Shown piece by piece: positions 7,518-15,948 of a stretch of 41,531 bases of DNA (positions are counted from its first letter, which is position 1; every line of letters begins with the position of its first letter). Both the position numbers and the translations under genes were made by a program. The stretch spans positions 1-41,531 of the forward strand of contig JANXSR010000110.1 in the NCBI GenBank assembly GCA_025352625.1, in the 5' to 3' direction. Below the pieces are notes generated by a model, which did no database searches, was not told the origin of the DNA, and worked only from the letters and a program-made list of their open reading frames with translations. Source of the DNA: Ferruginibacter sp. Lineage in GTDB: Bacteria; Bacteroidota; Bacteroidia; Chitinophagales; Chitinophagaceae.

Positions 7518-10085
7518 ATGGCAAGTAAAGTGAAATCAGCTAAATCCAAAGCTCCCGGAAAGGACGGTTTAAAAATCGAAACCGAAGAAAAAGTAGTAGT
7601 AAAACAATTACTTAAAGATGAACGTACGCACAAAATAATAGGCACTATTTTTTTATTATTGGCCTTTTTATTTTTCATTGCCTTTACATCTTACCTGTTT
7701 ACCTGGGAAGAAGACCAGGATAAAGTTTTTTTACATGGATATAAATTGCTGCTTGGTACTGATGCTAAAGTAAATAATCTGCTGGGTACTTTCGGAGCTT
7801 TTATTTCGCACTTTTTTATTTACAAAGGTTTTGGTATTGCATCCTATTTTATTTGTAGTTTCTTTTTTGTTGTAGGTATTAATTTGTTTTTTGATAAGAA
7901 AGTTTTTTCAGTAAGACGCAACATAAAATATGTAATTACAGGGCTAATAATATTGAGTGTAAGTGCAGCAGTAATAATGAATGGAAAAGTATTTCCATGG
8001 GGTGGTGCAGTAGGAAATATGACCAAAGACTGGATGTATAAAACCATTGGTCGAATTGGAACTTTAGCAGTACTTGCAGTTGCCATTTTGGTATACGTAA
8101 TCTGGAGGTTTAATCCGGTATTTAAATTGCCTTCAAAAAAAATCTACAATTCGGATAACGAACTGAAAGATATAGCGGAAGGTGAAATGATAACTTCTAA
8201 AACAGATACTCATGACTTAATTGAGCCAGTAACTAAAGTTGATGATAATAAGGGAAATACGTTAAAGGGAGAGAAAGGAGGCATGCTAAATATTCCTTTG
8301 CATGTTAATGCAGCACTAAACCACGATCTGCAGATTATTGAAAAAGAAATCCCGGGAACTATTGACGTAGAAAGACTGAAAAGTGTATCAGTTGACAATG
8401 TGAAAAGGGAACATATTGTAATTGAACAAGTAGAAGAAAGTATACCTGAATATGTAAGTAATGCAGCTTTTAAAAATAATGCAGGCCCTGCATTGGAACT
8501 GGAAATTAAAACGGTTCCTGAAGCAACAGCAGAACAGGAGCATGTAATTCCAAAAAATACGAAATCAACAACCATAGACAGTCCTTACGACCCTATTTTA
8601 GATTTGCGGGATTATAAATATCCGCAACTTGATTTACTGGAGGCTCATGGGAGTGAAAAAATTGTGCAGGATCCTGCAGAACTGGAAACAAACAAAAACC
8701 AGATCATCAATACGCTGAAAAATTATGATATTAATATCCAGAAAATTTATGCAACTGTTGGTCCAACGGTTACATTGTACGAGATCATTCCCGCAGCAGG
8801 TGTTAGAATTTCAAGGATAAAAAATCTGGAGGATGATATAGCGCTAAGTCTTGCTGCGCTTGGTATACGCATCATTGCACCAATTCCTGGGAAAGGAACC
8901 ATTGGTATTGAAGTGCCAAATGCAAAAAAGACAATTGTAAGTATGCGCACTTTACTGGATACAGATAAATTCAGGCAGAATAATTTTTCTTTACCAATTG
9001 CCATAGGTAAAAAAATTAATAACGAAAACTTTATTGTTGACCTTGCGAGTATGCCACATTTATTAATGGCAGGAGCTACAGGGCAAGGTAAATCTGTTGG
9101 TTTAAATGCTATATTGGTCTCGTTGCTATACAGCAAGCATCCCTCGCAATTAAAATTTGTTTTGGTTGACCCGAAAAAAGTAGAGTTGAGCATTTATAAA
9201 ACCATCGAGAAACATTTTCTGGCAAAATTGCCTGGTGAAGAAGATGCGATTATAACTGATACAAAGAAAGTAGTACACACACTTAATGCCTTGTGTATTG
9301 AAATGGATAACCGCTATGATTTATTAAAAGAGGCTGGATGTAGAAACATAAGGGAGTACAATGAAAAATTTGTTGCCCGAAAATTAAACCCAGAAAAGGG
9401 CCATCAGTTTTTACCCTTTATTGTTTTGGTAGTGGATGAATTTGCCGATTTGATTATGACTGCAGGTAAGGAAGTAGAAATGCCCATTGCACGTTTAGCG
9501 CAGCTGGCAAGAGCAGTAGGAGTACATTTAATTATTGCAACCCAAAGGCCAAGTGTAAATATTATTACGGGAACAATCAAAGCCAACTTTCCTGCAAGAA
9601 TTGCATTTAAAGTTAGTAGTAAGATAGATAGCAGAACAATTTTGGATGCGGGAGGAGCGGAGCAATTAATAGGTAAAGGAGATATGCTGATTAGTTACAA
9701 TGGAGAATTGGTGCGTTTGCAATGTGCTTTTGTAGATACGCCGGAGGTGGATAAAATCGTTGACTTTATTGGCGATCAGCGTGGCTATGCACAAGCTTTT
9801 TTATTGCCCGAATATGTGGATGAAAAAGAAATGGAAGGGAAAGATTTTGACTTGAATGATAAGGATTCTTTGTTTGAGGATGCAGCCCGTTTAATTGTTG
9901 CCAGCCAGAGCGGAAGTACGTCACTATTACAAAGAAGAATGAAACTGGGTTATAACCGTGCCGGGAGGTTAATGGATCAGTTAGAAGCAGCGGGTGTTGT
10001 AGGCCCTAATCAGGGCAGTAAGGTGAGGGATGTTTTGATTAAAACAGAAGCTGATCTTCAAATGTATTTAGATAATTCTTTGTAA
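7518..10085 (+). CDS. ftsK: DNA translocase FtsK
   Basis: Septal motor that pumps the chromosome dimer-resolution region through the closing division septum. With the ATG at 7518 it has 855 residues; the track's extra three codons start with a TTG inside a promoter box. The N-terminal 200 residues carry membrane spans (four visible hydrophobic stretches, for example IIGTIFLLLAFLFFIAF). A charged linker (about 210-370) follows, then the motor with ATP-binding GATGQGKSVG near residue 517, LVVDEFADLI near 638 and ATQRPSVNIITG. The C-terminal winged-helix gamma domain (about 790-850) includes LLQRRMKLGYNRAGRLMDQL. The gene is convergent with murF, with only seven bases between stops. Confidence 0.97.
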   Translation: MASKVKSAKSKAPGKDGLKIETEEKVVVKQLLKDERTHKIIGTIFLLLAFLFFIAFTSYLFTWEEDQDKVFLHGYKLLLGTDAKVNNLLGTFGAFISHFFIYKGFGIASYFICSFFFVVGINLFFDKKVFSVRRNIKYVITGLIILSVSAAVIMNGKVFPWGGAVGNMTKDWMYKTIGRIGTLAVLAVAILVYVIWRFNPVFKLPSKKIYNSDNELKDIAEGEMITSKTDTHDLIEPVTKVDDNKGNTLKGEKGGMLNIPLHVNAALNHDLQIIEKEIPGTIDVERLKSVSVDNVKREHIVIEQVEESIPEYVSNAAFKNNAGPALELEIKTVPEATAEQEHVIPKNTKSTTIDSPYDPILDLRDYKYPQLDLLEAHGSEKIVQDPAELETNKNQIINTLKNYDINIQKIYATVGPTVTLYEIIPAAGVRISRIKNLEDDIALSLAALGIRIIAPIPGKGTIGIEVPNAKKTIVSMRTLLDTDKFRQNNFSLPIAIGKKINNENFIVDLASMPHLLMAGATGQGKSVGLNAILVSLLYSKHPSQLKFVLVDPKKVELSIYKTIEKHFLAKLPGEEDAIITDTKKVVHTLNALCIEMDNRYDLLKEAGCRNIREYNEKFVARKLNPEKGHQFLPFIVLVVDEFADLIMTAGKEVEMPIARLAQLARAVGVHLIIATQRPSVNIITGTIKANFPARIAFKVSSKIDSRTILDAGGAEQLIGKGDMLISYNGELVRLQCAFVDTPEVDKIVDFIGDQRGYAQAFLLPEYVDEKEMEGKDFDLNDKDSLFEDAARLIVASQSGSTSLLQRRMKLGYNRAGRLMDQLEAAGVVGPNQGSKVRDVLIKTEADLQMYLDNSL

Positions 10086-10092
10086 AAACTAG

Positions 10093-11370
10093 TTACTCTA
10101 ATACTTTTTCCATTTGCATACTGCGTGAACCTTTAATCAGCAATTGAGCATTTTTTAAATGCTGCAATTGTAACCATTCTTTCGCTTGTGTAGAATTGTT
10201 AAAGTAGCGATATGGGTGAGCTGTTTTATTAAAATCTCCACCCACCAGTACCACCTGTTGCCAGGTATACAAAGAAATCAAATCAATCAAAGCTTTGTGC
10301 TCTGCAATGCTTTCATTACCCATTTCCATCATCCCTCCTAACAATAGTATTTTATTTTGTCCTTCCATTTTAGCAAAATTTTCTATAGCTGCTTTCATGC
10401 TGCTTGGATTAGCATTGTAGGCATCTAAAATTATTTTATTACCATCTTTTTCTATTAATTGTGAGCGGCTGTTTGAGGGAAGATAATTTTCTAAAGCCAT
10501 TTTTATTTTTTCATCTTCTACATTAAAATATTTACCCAGTGCTACTGCTGCCAGTACATTGGGTAAGTTATAGGCTCCTACCAAATGGGTTTTAATATTG
10601 TTAATACTAGCCCCGTGTGTAATTTTAACTTCTAATAATTCACTACTGTGGTTTATCAATCCTGTAATTTCAGCATTTTGTGTTCCATAGGTTTTAATAG
10701 TATGGATACCCTTGCTCATTTCCTGCAGGTATATATAATCACTCATTATAAATGCGGTACCATCATGTTCTCTTAAATAAGCATACAATTCGCCCTTGCC
10801 CTTTTTTACACCATCTATACCACCAAATCCTTCTAAATGTGCCTTACCACAATTTGTAATAATACCATGTGTTGGTAAGGTGTAGTTGCAATAACCCTCA
10901 ATTTCCTTTTGATGATTGGCACCCATTTCTATTACTGCTATTTCTGCATCTTTTTGTATAGCTAAAATGGTTAAAGGAATACCAATATGGTTGTTTAAAT
11001 TCCCTTTTGTAGTGTATGTTTTATAAGTAGTAGATAAAACTTCGTGTATTAATTCTTTAGTGGTAGTTTTTCCATTGCTTCCAGTGATAGCAATAAAAGG
11101 AATAGTAAATTGTCGCCGGTGATAGCTGGCTAATTCCTGTAACGTTATCAATACATCCTGCTTAGAAATTAATCTGTCATCAATAAATCCTGCATCCTCA
11201 TCAATAACAACGTAAGCAGCCCCGGCATCAAGGGCCTGCCTGGCAAATTTATTACCATTAAAATTGGGGCCTTTTAGTGCAAAAAAAAGGTCACCTGGTT
11301 GTAATTTTCGTGTATCGGTTTGTATAGATGAATGCTGCTGAAAAATGGCATATAAATCTTGTATTTCCAT
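10093..11370 (-). CDS. murF: UDP-N-acetylmuramoyl-tripeptide--D-Ala-D-Ala ligase
   Basis: Cytosolic Mur ligase that adds D-Ala-D-Ala to the UDP-MurNAc tripeptide, completing the peptidoglycan pentapeptide precursor. The 425 residues show the family order: an N-terminal substrate domain (SIQTDTRKLQPGDLFFALKG), the central ATPase loop AITGSNGKTTTKE near residue 95, NLNNHIGIPLTIL, EMGANHQKEIE, and the C-terminal LDAYNANPSSMKAA. The gene is separate from any dcw cluster here. The promoter match upstream is the best in the window: TTG, 19 bases, TATTTTTG, then four bases to the ATG, implying a leaderless message. Confidence 0.95.
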   Translation of the reverse strand: MEIQDLYAIFQQHSSIQTDTRKLQPGDLFFALKGPNFNGNKFARQALDAGAAYVVIDEDAGFIDDRLISKQDVLITLQELASYHRRQFTIPFIAITGSNGKTTTKELIHEVLSTTYKTYTTKGNLNNHIGIPLTILAIQKDAEIAVIEMGANHQKEIEGYCNYTLPTHGIITNCGKAHLEGFGGIDGVKKGKGELYAYLREHDGTAFIMSDYIYLQEMSKGIHTIKTYGTQNAEITGLINHSSELLEVKITHGASINNIKTHLVGAYNLPNVLAAVALGKYFNVEDEKIKMALENYLPSNSRSQLIEKDGNKIILDAYNANPSSMKAAIENFAKMEGQNKILLLGGMMEMGNESIAEHKALIDLISLYTWQQVVLVGGDFNKTAHPYRYFNNSTQAKEWLQLQHLKNAQLLIKGSRSMQMEKVLE

Positions 11371-11374
11371 AAGT

Positions 11375-11404
11375 CAAAAATAGGGTAGAACAAATAATTA
11401 TCAA
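11375..11404 (-). promoter_or_regulatory. murF promoter, leaderless type
   Basis: Minus strand: a TTG (-33 element, plus-strand 11402-11404), a 19-base spacer, then TATTTTTG (11375-11382), both matching the Bacteroidota consensus. Only four bases separate the -7 box from the murF ATG, so transcription should begin at or within a few bases of the start codon. Confidence 0.65.
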
Positions 11405-11485
11405 TAATAAAAGAATGTTTGGGTTGTATGGGACTAATAATATGTTTTAAACTATCTTATTGTAAATTCAGAAAGGCGGCTAATT

Positions 11486-11520
11486 AAAAAGCCCTTCAAC
11501 CATAAGGTGAAGGGCTTTCA
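11486..11520 (-). terminator. Rho-independent terminator of gldJ
   Basis: The inverted repeat GCCCTTCAACC/GGTGAAGGGC with an ATAA loop and one bulged A is flanked by AAA/TTT. On the minus strand it is followed by TTTTTAATT. It sits just after the gldJ-like stop codon. Confidence 0.75.
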
Positions 11521-11537
11521 ATTATAATTTATTTTTA

Positions 11538-13100
11538 TTAATTCTTTTTTGTATTCTGTTTACGTTTGCCGAATATATTTCCTTCTTTAAAGCCAGCACC
11601 TTCAGGAGAACCCATATAAGTTTGTGCACAACGGAAACCAATTGTACTGGATGATTGATCTTCTTCTAAGAATCTTCTTGCGCCTGGTGACAACCAATAA
11701 GGTCTGTCGTTCCAGCTTCCGCCTTTAAAAACTCTTGATTTGTCGCCAACTAAAGTAGTAATACCATATTGATAAAAGGCTCCACTGGTTGAATCACCAT
11801 CCATATGACCTAACAAATTATTGTGTTGGTAATTTCGACGGTTTTTAACATCTTCATCAGAAGCACTAATCTTTTTTAATCGGCCTAAAGAATCCCTTTC
11901 AAATTCGCCACCACTATTTTTATAATATTTTTCAAATTTATTACCTCTGAAGTAATTAAAATCTTCTCCATCTGCAGGTGTTGATGGCCTGTATACATCC
12001 TGAACCCATTCTGCCACATTACCACTCATATTGTATAAACCAAATGCATTAGGATAAAAAGCTTTGATATTACCGGGGATAGCAGAACGGTCATTTAATC
12101 CGCCGGCAACTCCCATGTTATCTCCACTACCACGTTTGAAGTTAGCTAAAAACTTACCCTGCCAGCTACCTCTGCGGTTATCACGCAAACCATTTGGATT
12201 TTTGCTCCAGGAATATATTTGTTGATTAGATATTAATTCTTCTCCATTTTTTCCTTCTTTTTTACGGGGGTTAGGATTTTGATCCATTAAACCATAGGCT
12301 GCATATTCCCACTCTGCTTCTGTTGGCAGGCGATATCCCATATTTAAAATACCATCTTCCATTTTTACAATAGCCCTGGGTTTACCACTAACATCTTTTA
12401 AATCTGATTTTTTAGGTTTTGTTCTTCCCTGTATTAACTCGGGGTTCATTAAATATGTTTCTGTATTAAAAGAACCATCTGCGCCGCCGCCTTTCATTTC
12501 CTTTTTAGCAAAATCTTTTTTCAGATAGCCTTTTTTAACAAGGGATAATTCATTTACCCTGTCAGTTCTCCAAACACAAAAATCGTGAGCCTGCTGCCAT
12601 GAAACCCCTACAACAGGATAAAAGTTATAAGCCGGGTACCTGAAATAATATTCCACGTAAGGCTCATTATAAGCAAGTTCATGACGCCAACAAAGTGTGT
12701 CAGGTAAAGCCTTAGCTAAAACGTTGGTGTCTCCGCTAAATGTGTTTTCCAACCAGTAGATATATTCACGATAATGAACATTTGCAACTTCAGTTTCATC
12801 AATAAAGAAAGATGGAACAGTTATGCGACGTGGAATATTGTTCCAGTCACCCATAACATCCTCGTCTTTGGCACCCATAACAAAGGTGCCGCCCTGAACA
12901 AATACCAATCCGGGGCCAGCCTGGGGATATTTCATTTTAGCAACATGGTAATTACCCATGTTTTTGTCATCATAGTTCCAGCCGGTTACTGAAGAAGAGT
13001 TTTTCTTCTTTCCAGAAATGCCATTGCTTTTACAGGCACCCAATGATAGGGCTACCGCTGCCAGGATAATTAAATTTTTACCAGAAAATGTTTTTTGCAT
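11538..13100 (-). CDS. gldJ: GldJ-like gliding/T9SS lipoprotein (FGE-sulfatase fold)
   Basis: Outer-membrane-associated lipoprotein of the type IX secretion/gliding apparatus. The N-terminus MQKTFSGKNLIILAAVALSLGAC is a lipoprotein signal with Cys23. Residues of about 60-505 form a formylglycine-generating-enzyme-like (SUMF1) domain: GPGLVFVQGGTFVMGAKDED, FFIDETEVANVHYREY, YPVVGVSWQQAHDFCVWR, YRLPTEAEWEYAA, GLYNMSGNVAEWVQDVY and VFKGGSWNDRPYWLSPGARR. The 520-residue length, the DWNNIP segment and the ALPDTLCWR/YNEP segment favour GldJ over the shorter paralogue GldK/PorK; that choice is from family memory. Divergent porV supports a T9SS role, since gldJ, porU and porV cluster in Flavobacterium. 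porU is absent here. Confidence 0.82.
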   Translation of the reverse strand: MQKTFSGKNLIILAAVALSLGACKSNGISGKKKNSSSVTGWNYDDKNMGNYHVAKMKYPQAGPGLVFVQGGTFVMGAKDEDVMGDWNNIPRRITVPSFFIDETEVANVHYREYIYWLENTFSGDTNVLAKALPDTLCWRHELAYNEPYVEYYFRYPAYNFYPVVGVSWQQAHDFCVWRTDRVNELSLVKKGYLKKDFAKKEMKGGGADGSFNTETYLMNPELIQGRTKPKKSDLKDVSGKPRAIVKMEDGILNMGYRLPTEAEWEYAAYGLMDQNPNPRKKEGKNGEELISNQQIYSWSKNPNGLRDNRRGSWQGKFLANFKRGSGDNMGVAGGLNDRSAIPGNIKAFYPNAFGLYNMSGNVAEWVQDVYRPSTPADGEDFNYFRGNKFEKYYKNSGGEFERDSLGRLKKISASDEDVKNRRNYQHNNLLGHMDGDSTSGAFYQYGITTLVGDKSRVFKGGSWNDRPYWLSPGARRFLEEDQSSSTIGFRCAQTYMGSPEGAGFKEGNIFGKRKQNTKKN

Positions 13101-13677
13101 GTGCGTTCGTTTTGCAAATTATTTAACGAAAGGTTTTCTTTATTATTGTATTTGGGGAATCAAATGCGAATATAAATATTTTAACCCATATAGACTTGCC
13201 ATAAGTTTAATAATAGCATATTTACCAAAATATTAGCAGCTATTTAACTCCAGAATTGATAACGCATTTTAGATACCTATTGTTATATTTTTATTTTAAA
13301 AATATTGAATTTGCAAATAAATAGATCAGGTAATAACGATAATTTTTTAATTAGATGATCATAAAAAAATAATTAAATCAGTGCTGTTACAATTAAACAA
13401 TTTATCATTCGGAGGCTCTTTTTTATATGCAATAAAACCGTATTTCAAACCGTTCTATTAAGTATAAATATATTATTGGTTGGCAAAAATTTCTGTAAAA
13501 TTGATTATTAGCTGTTTGGTTATGCGGTTGATTGAAAAAAATCTTCTAATTTCACAAAAGGCAATGCTATTTTATTGTGTGCGCTTTAAACTCAATTTTA
13601 TAAATTATTATTTTATACCCCAAAAAAAATCCTCGCTTATTGAGTGTATGTCTACCTAAACAAGACAAAATTTACGA
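13101..13677. other. 577-bp AT-rich spacer between gldJ and porV
   Basis: No ORF in this stretch looks like a gene; the 72-aa ORF at 13018-13236 is mostly antisense to gldJ. It contains no exact TAnnTTTG box next to either divergent gene and no strong hairpin that I can see. It presumably holds the promoters of gldJ and porV and long leaders, but I cannot place them. Confidence 0.5.
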
Positions 13678-14844
13678 ATGAAAAAAGCAATTATTAAATT
13701 AGCTAGCTTAGTTTTAGTACTAACTGGTGTGATCACTAATGTAAATGCGCAAACTGATCCGATAAACGTTGTTACTACAGCAGTACCCTTTTTACGTATC
13801 TCACCTGATGCAAGATCAGGTGGAATGGGCGATCTTGGTGTTGCAACATCTGCAGATGCCAATTCGGCTTTTTGGAATTTGGCAAAAACACCTTTTAATA
13901 CAAGTAAAGGTGGCGTGTCGTTAACATATACCCCGTGGTTAAAAGGCTTGGATATTAACGATGTTTATTTAGCAGCATTATCTGGCTATTATAAATTGGA
14001 TGATTTACAGGCCATTTCTGGTTCTTTGCGATACTTCAGTTTGGGAAACATTCAATTTACAGACAATAATGGAAGTGAATTGGGACAATATCGTCCACGC
14101 GAATTTGCGCTGGATGCAGGCTATTCAAGAAAGTTGTCGGAAAAATTAGGTGTAGGCATTATGCTACGCTATATTAATTCAAGTTTAGCAAGTGGAGATC
14201 CAAACAATAGCGGTACAATTTATAAGCCCGGCACTTCAGTTGCCGCTGATTTAAGTGTGTTTCATACAGGCGTTAAGGAAGATGGTTCTGGTTTGAATTA
14301 CGGCGTCACACTTAGTAATCTTGGTTCAAAAATTTCTTATACAAACGATGCTACTCAAAAGGATTATATACCCGCTAATTTGGGTATGGGGGTAGCTTAC
14401 ACAAAAGTGTTTGATGTAAACAGTAAAATTACTTTTGGTTTAGACTTGCATAAATTATTAGTACCTACGCCTCCAGCCCTTGGAGATAGTGAAGGGTTGG
14501 TAAAATATCGTAACCAGGGTGTTGTTAGCAGTTGGTTTACCTCTTTTGGTGATGCCCCAGGCGGCTTCTCTGAAGAGCTTAAAGAATTTCAGGCTTCATT
14601 GGGAGCAGAGTTTTGGTACCAAAATCAATTTGCTTTAAGAGCGGGTTATTTTTACGAAAACCCTGCTAAAGGCAACAGAAAATATTTTACAGTTGGAGCA
14701 GGATTAAAATACCAAACTTTTGGTTTAAACTTCTCTTATCTTTTGCCATCTGGTAATGGGGTTAATCGTAACCCATTATCAAATACATTGCGCTTTAGTC
14801 TTATTTTTGACTTTGGAGATGAAGGTGAATCTGCAGCTAAATAA
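13678..14844 (+). CDS. porV: Type IX secretion outer-membrane protein PorV
   Basis: Outer-membrane beta-barrel of the FadL-like fold that shuttles T9SS cargo from the SprA translocon to the PorU sortase/attachment complex. The signal peptide is MKKAIIKLASLVLVLTGVITNVNAQ. The mature N-terminus has the PorV hallmark VPFLRISPDARSGGMGDLGV (about residues 38-57) followed by ATSADANSAFWN and YTPWLKGL. The barrel continues with alternating strands to LRFSLIFDFG near the C-terminus. The length of 388 residues is typical. It is followed by a strong terminator, so it is probably monocistronic. The neighbouring divergent gldJ-like gene fits the same machinery. Confidence 0.93.
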   Translation: MKKAIIKLASLVLVLTGVITNVNAQTDPINVVTTAVPFLRISPDARSGGMGDLGVATSADANSAFWNLAKTPFNTSKGGVSLTYTPWLKGLDINDVYLAALSGYYKLDDLQAISGSLRYFSLGNIQFTDNNGSELGQYRPREFALDAGYSRKLSEKLGVGIMLRYINSSLASGDPNNSGTIYKPGTSVAADLSVFHTGVKEDGSGLNYGVTLSNLGSKISYTNDATQKDYIPANLGMGVAYTKVFDVNSKITFGLDLHKLLVPTPPALGDSEGLVKYRNQGVVSSWFTSFGDAPGGFSEELKEFQASLGAEFWYQNQFALRAGYFYENPAKGNRKYFTVGAGLKYQTFGLNFSYLLPSGNGVNRNPLSNTLRFSLIFDFGDEGESAAK

Positions 14845-14863
14845 TTAAGATAAAATCTTGTTT

Positions 14864-14902
14864 AAAAGCGTTCTGATGTATGTCAGAACGCTTTTGTTTT
14901 TT
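14864..14902 (+). terminator. Terminator of porV
   Basis: A perfect 13-bp stem AAAAGCGTTCTGA/TCAGAACGCTTTT with a six-base loop is followed by GTTTTTT, 20 bases after the porV stop. The ORF track's first ispF codons run through this hairpin, which argues against that start. Confidence 0.9.
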
Positions 14903-14909
14903 ACAATCG

Positions 14910-14917
14910 TACATTTG
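14910..14917 (+). promoter_or_regulatory. Putative ispF -7 box
   Basis: TACATTTG fits TAnnTTTG and lies between the porV terminator and the ispF ATG at 14948, giving a leader of roughly 27 bases. The nearest TTG upstream (14894-14896) is only 13 bases away, so the -33 element is unclear. Confidence 0.4.
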
Positions 14918-14947
14918 CGCTTATTCCAAAAAACAAAAAAATATATA

Positions 14948-15424
14948 ATGAGTTTGCGAATTGGCTTTGGTATTGATTTTCATCAACTGGTTACGGATAG
15001 GGAGTTTTGGTTAGGCGGTGTAAAAATTGCTCATCATAAAGGAGCTTTGGGGCATAGTGATGCCGATGTTTTATTACACGCTATTTGCGACGCTATGCTA
15101 GGTGCAGCCTGCCTTGGTGATATAGGTGTTCATTTCCCCGACACAGATAATTCCTTAAAAAATATCGACAGTAAAATTTTATTACAGAAAAGTTTTGAGC
15201 TCATTAAAAACGAAGGCTACTCAATTGTAAATATCGATAGTAGCCTTTGCCTGCAGGCACCTAAAATAAAGGATTATATTCCACAGATGCAAATGGCCAT
15301 TGCCAATATACTTTCATTGCAAATAACTGATGTATCTATAAAAGCAACTACAACAGAAAAAATGGGTTTTGTAGGCAGAGAAGAAGGTCTTGTAGCCTAC
15401 GCCACTATTTTATTACAAAAATAA
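14948..15424 (+). CDS. ispF: 2-C-methyl-D-erythritol 2,4-cyclodiphosphate synthase
   Basis: Trimeric zinc enzyme of the MEP isoprenoid pathway that cyclises CDP-ME 2-phosphate and releases CMP. I take the ATG at 14948 (MSLRIGFGIDFHQL), which gives the standard 158 residues; the track's 30 extra residues cross the porV terminator. Zinc ligands are Asp10 and His12 in GIDFHQL and the histidine of LGHSDADVLLHA. The CTP/phosphate-binding segment ATTTEKMGFVGREEGL is near residue 134. Its presence indicates isoprenoids are made by the MEP rather than the mevalonate route. The dut gene follows 69 bases later with its own promoter box. Confidence 0.95.
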   Translation: MSLRIGFGIDFHQLVTDREFWLGGVKIAHHKGALGHSDADVLLHAICDAMLGAACLGDIGVHFPDTDNSLKNIDSKILLQKSFELIKNEGYSIVNIDSSLCLQAPKIKDYIPQMQMAIANILSLQITDVSIKATTTEKMGFVGREEGLVAYATILLQK

Positions 15425-15480
15425 ATTAGCAGAAAGCTTGTTAAAATTTACCTTACTATTATAAATCTTATTCACATCAT

Positions 15481-15488
15481 TACCTTTG
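15481..15488 (+). promoter_or_regulatory. Putative dut promoter -7 box adjacent to the ATG
   Basis: TACCTTTG, an exact TAnnTTTG match, ends five bases before the dut ATG (spacer CTCCC). No clear TTG occurs 19-22 bases upstream. If active, it produces a leaderless or near-leaderless message. Confidence 0.45.
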
Positions 15489-15493
15489 CTCCC

Positions 15494-15937
15494 ATGCAAA
15501 ATATAGAGATTAACATTATAAATCAATCTAACAATGAATTGCCCGCCTATGCAACAGAAGGGGCAGCAGGTATGGACTTGCGGGCAAATCTTGAGGAGCC
15601 GGTTGTGTTGCAATCATTGCAACGTACATTATTACCCACAGGTTTATTTATTGAACTGCCTGATGGATATGAAGCACAAATTCGGCCAAGAAGTGGCCTT
15701 GCTATTAAACAAGGTATTACGTGTTTAAATACACCAGGTACAATTGACAGTGATTACCGAGGTGAAATAAAAGTGATATTGATTAATCTGAGCAAAGAAC
15801 CTCAAACAATCAATCATGGTGATAGAATTGCACAAATGATAATAGCCTCAGTGACGAAAGCTGATTTGATATTGGTACAACAATTAAATTCAACAACAAG
15901 AGGTGAAGGAGGTTTTGGACACACGGGCAAAAAATAA
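15494..15937 (+). CDS. dut: dUTP diphosphatase
   Basis: Trimeric dUTPase that hydrolyses dUTP to dUMP and pyrophosphate, keeping uracil out of DNA and supplying dUMP for dTMP. All five family motifs can be read in the 147 residues: [32 protein letters not shown] (containing the catalytic Asp), RIAQMII, and the C-terminal arm [13 protein letters not shown]. It starts at an ATG directly behind a -7 box. The DUF4292 lipoprotein gene follows after 11 bases, so the two are likely one transcript. Confidence 0.97.
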   Translation: MQNIEINIINQSNNELPAYATEGAAGMDLRANLEEPVVLQSLQRTLLPTGLFIELPDGYEAQIRPRSGLAIKQGITCLNTPGTIDSDYRGEIKVILINLSKEPQTINHGDRIAQMIIASVTKADLILVQQLNSTTRGEGGFGHTGKK

Positions 15938-15948
15938 AATCTATAAAA

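Noticed and set aside
13018-13236. 72-aa ORF in the gldJ-porV spacer
   Set aside because: Its first part is antisense to gldJ and the product has no recognisable domain.
14858-14947. N-terminal 30-residue extension of IspF in the ORF track
   Set aside because: The extension runs through the porV terminator and the -7 box, and the family starts at MSLRIGFGID.
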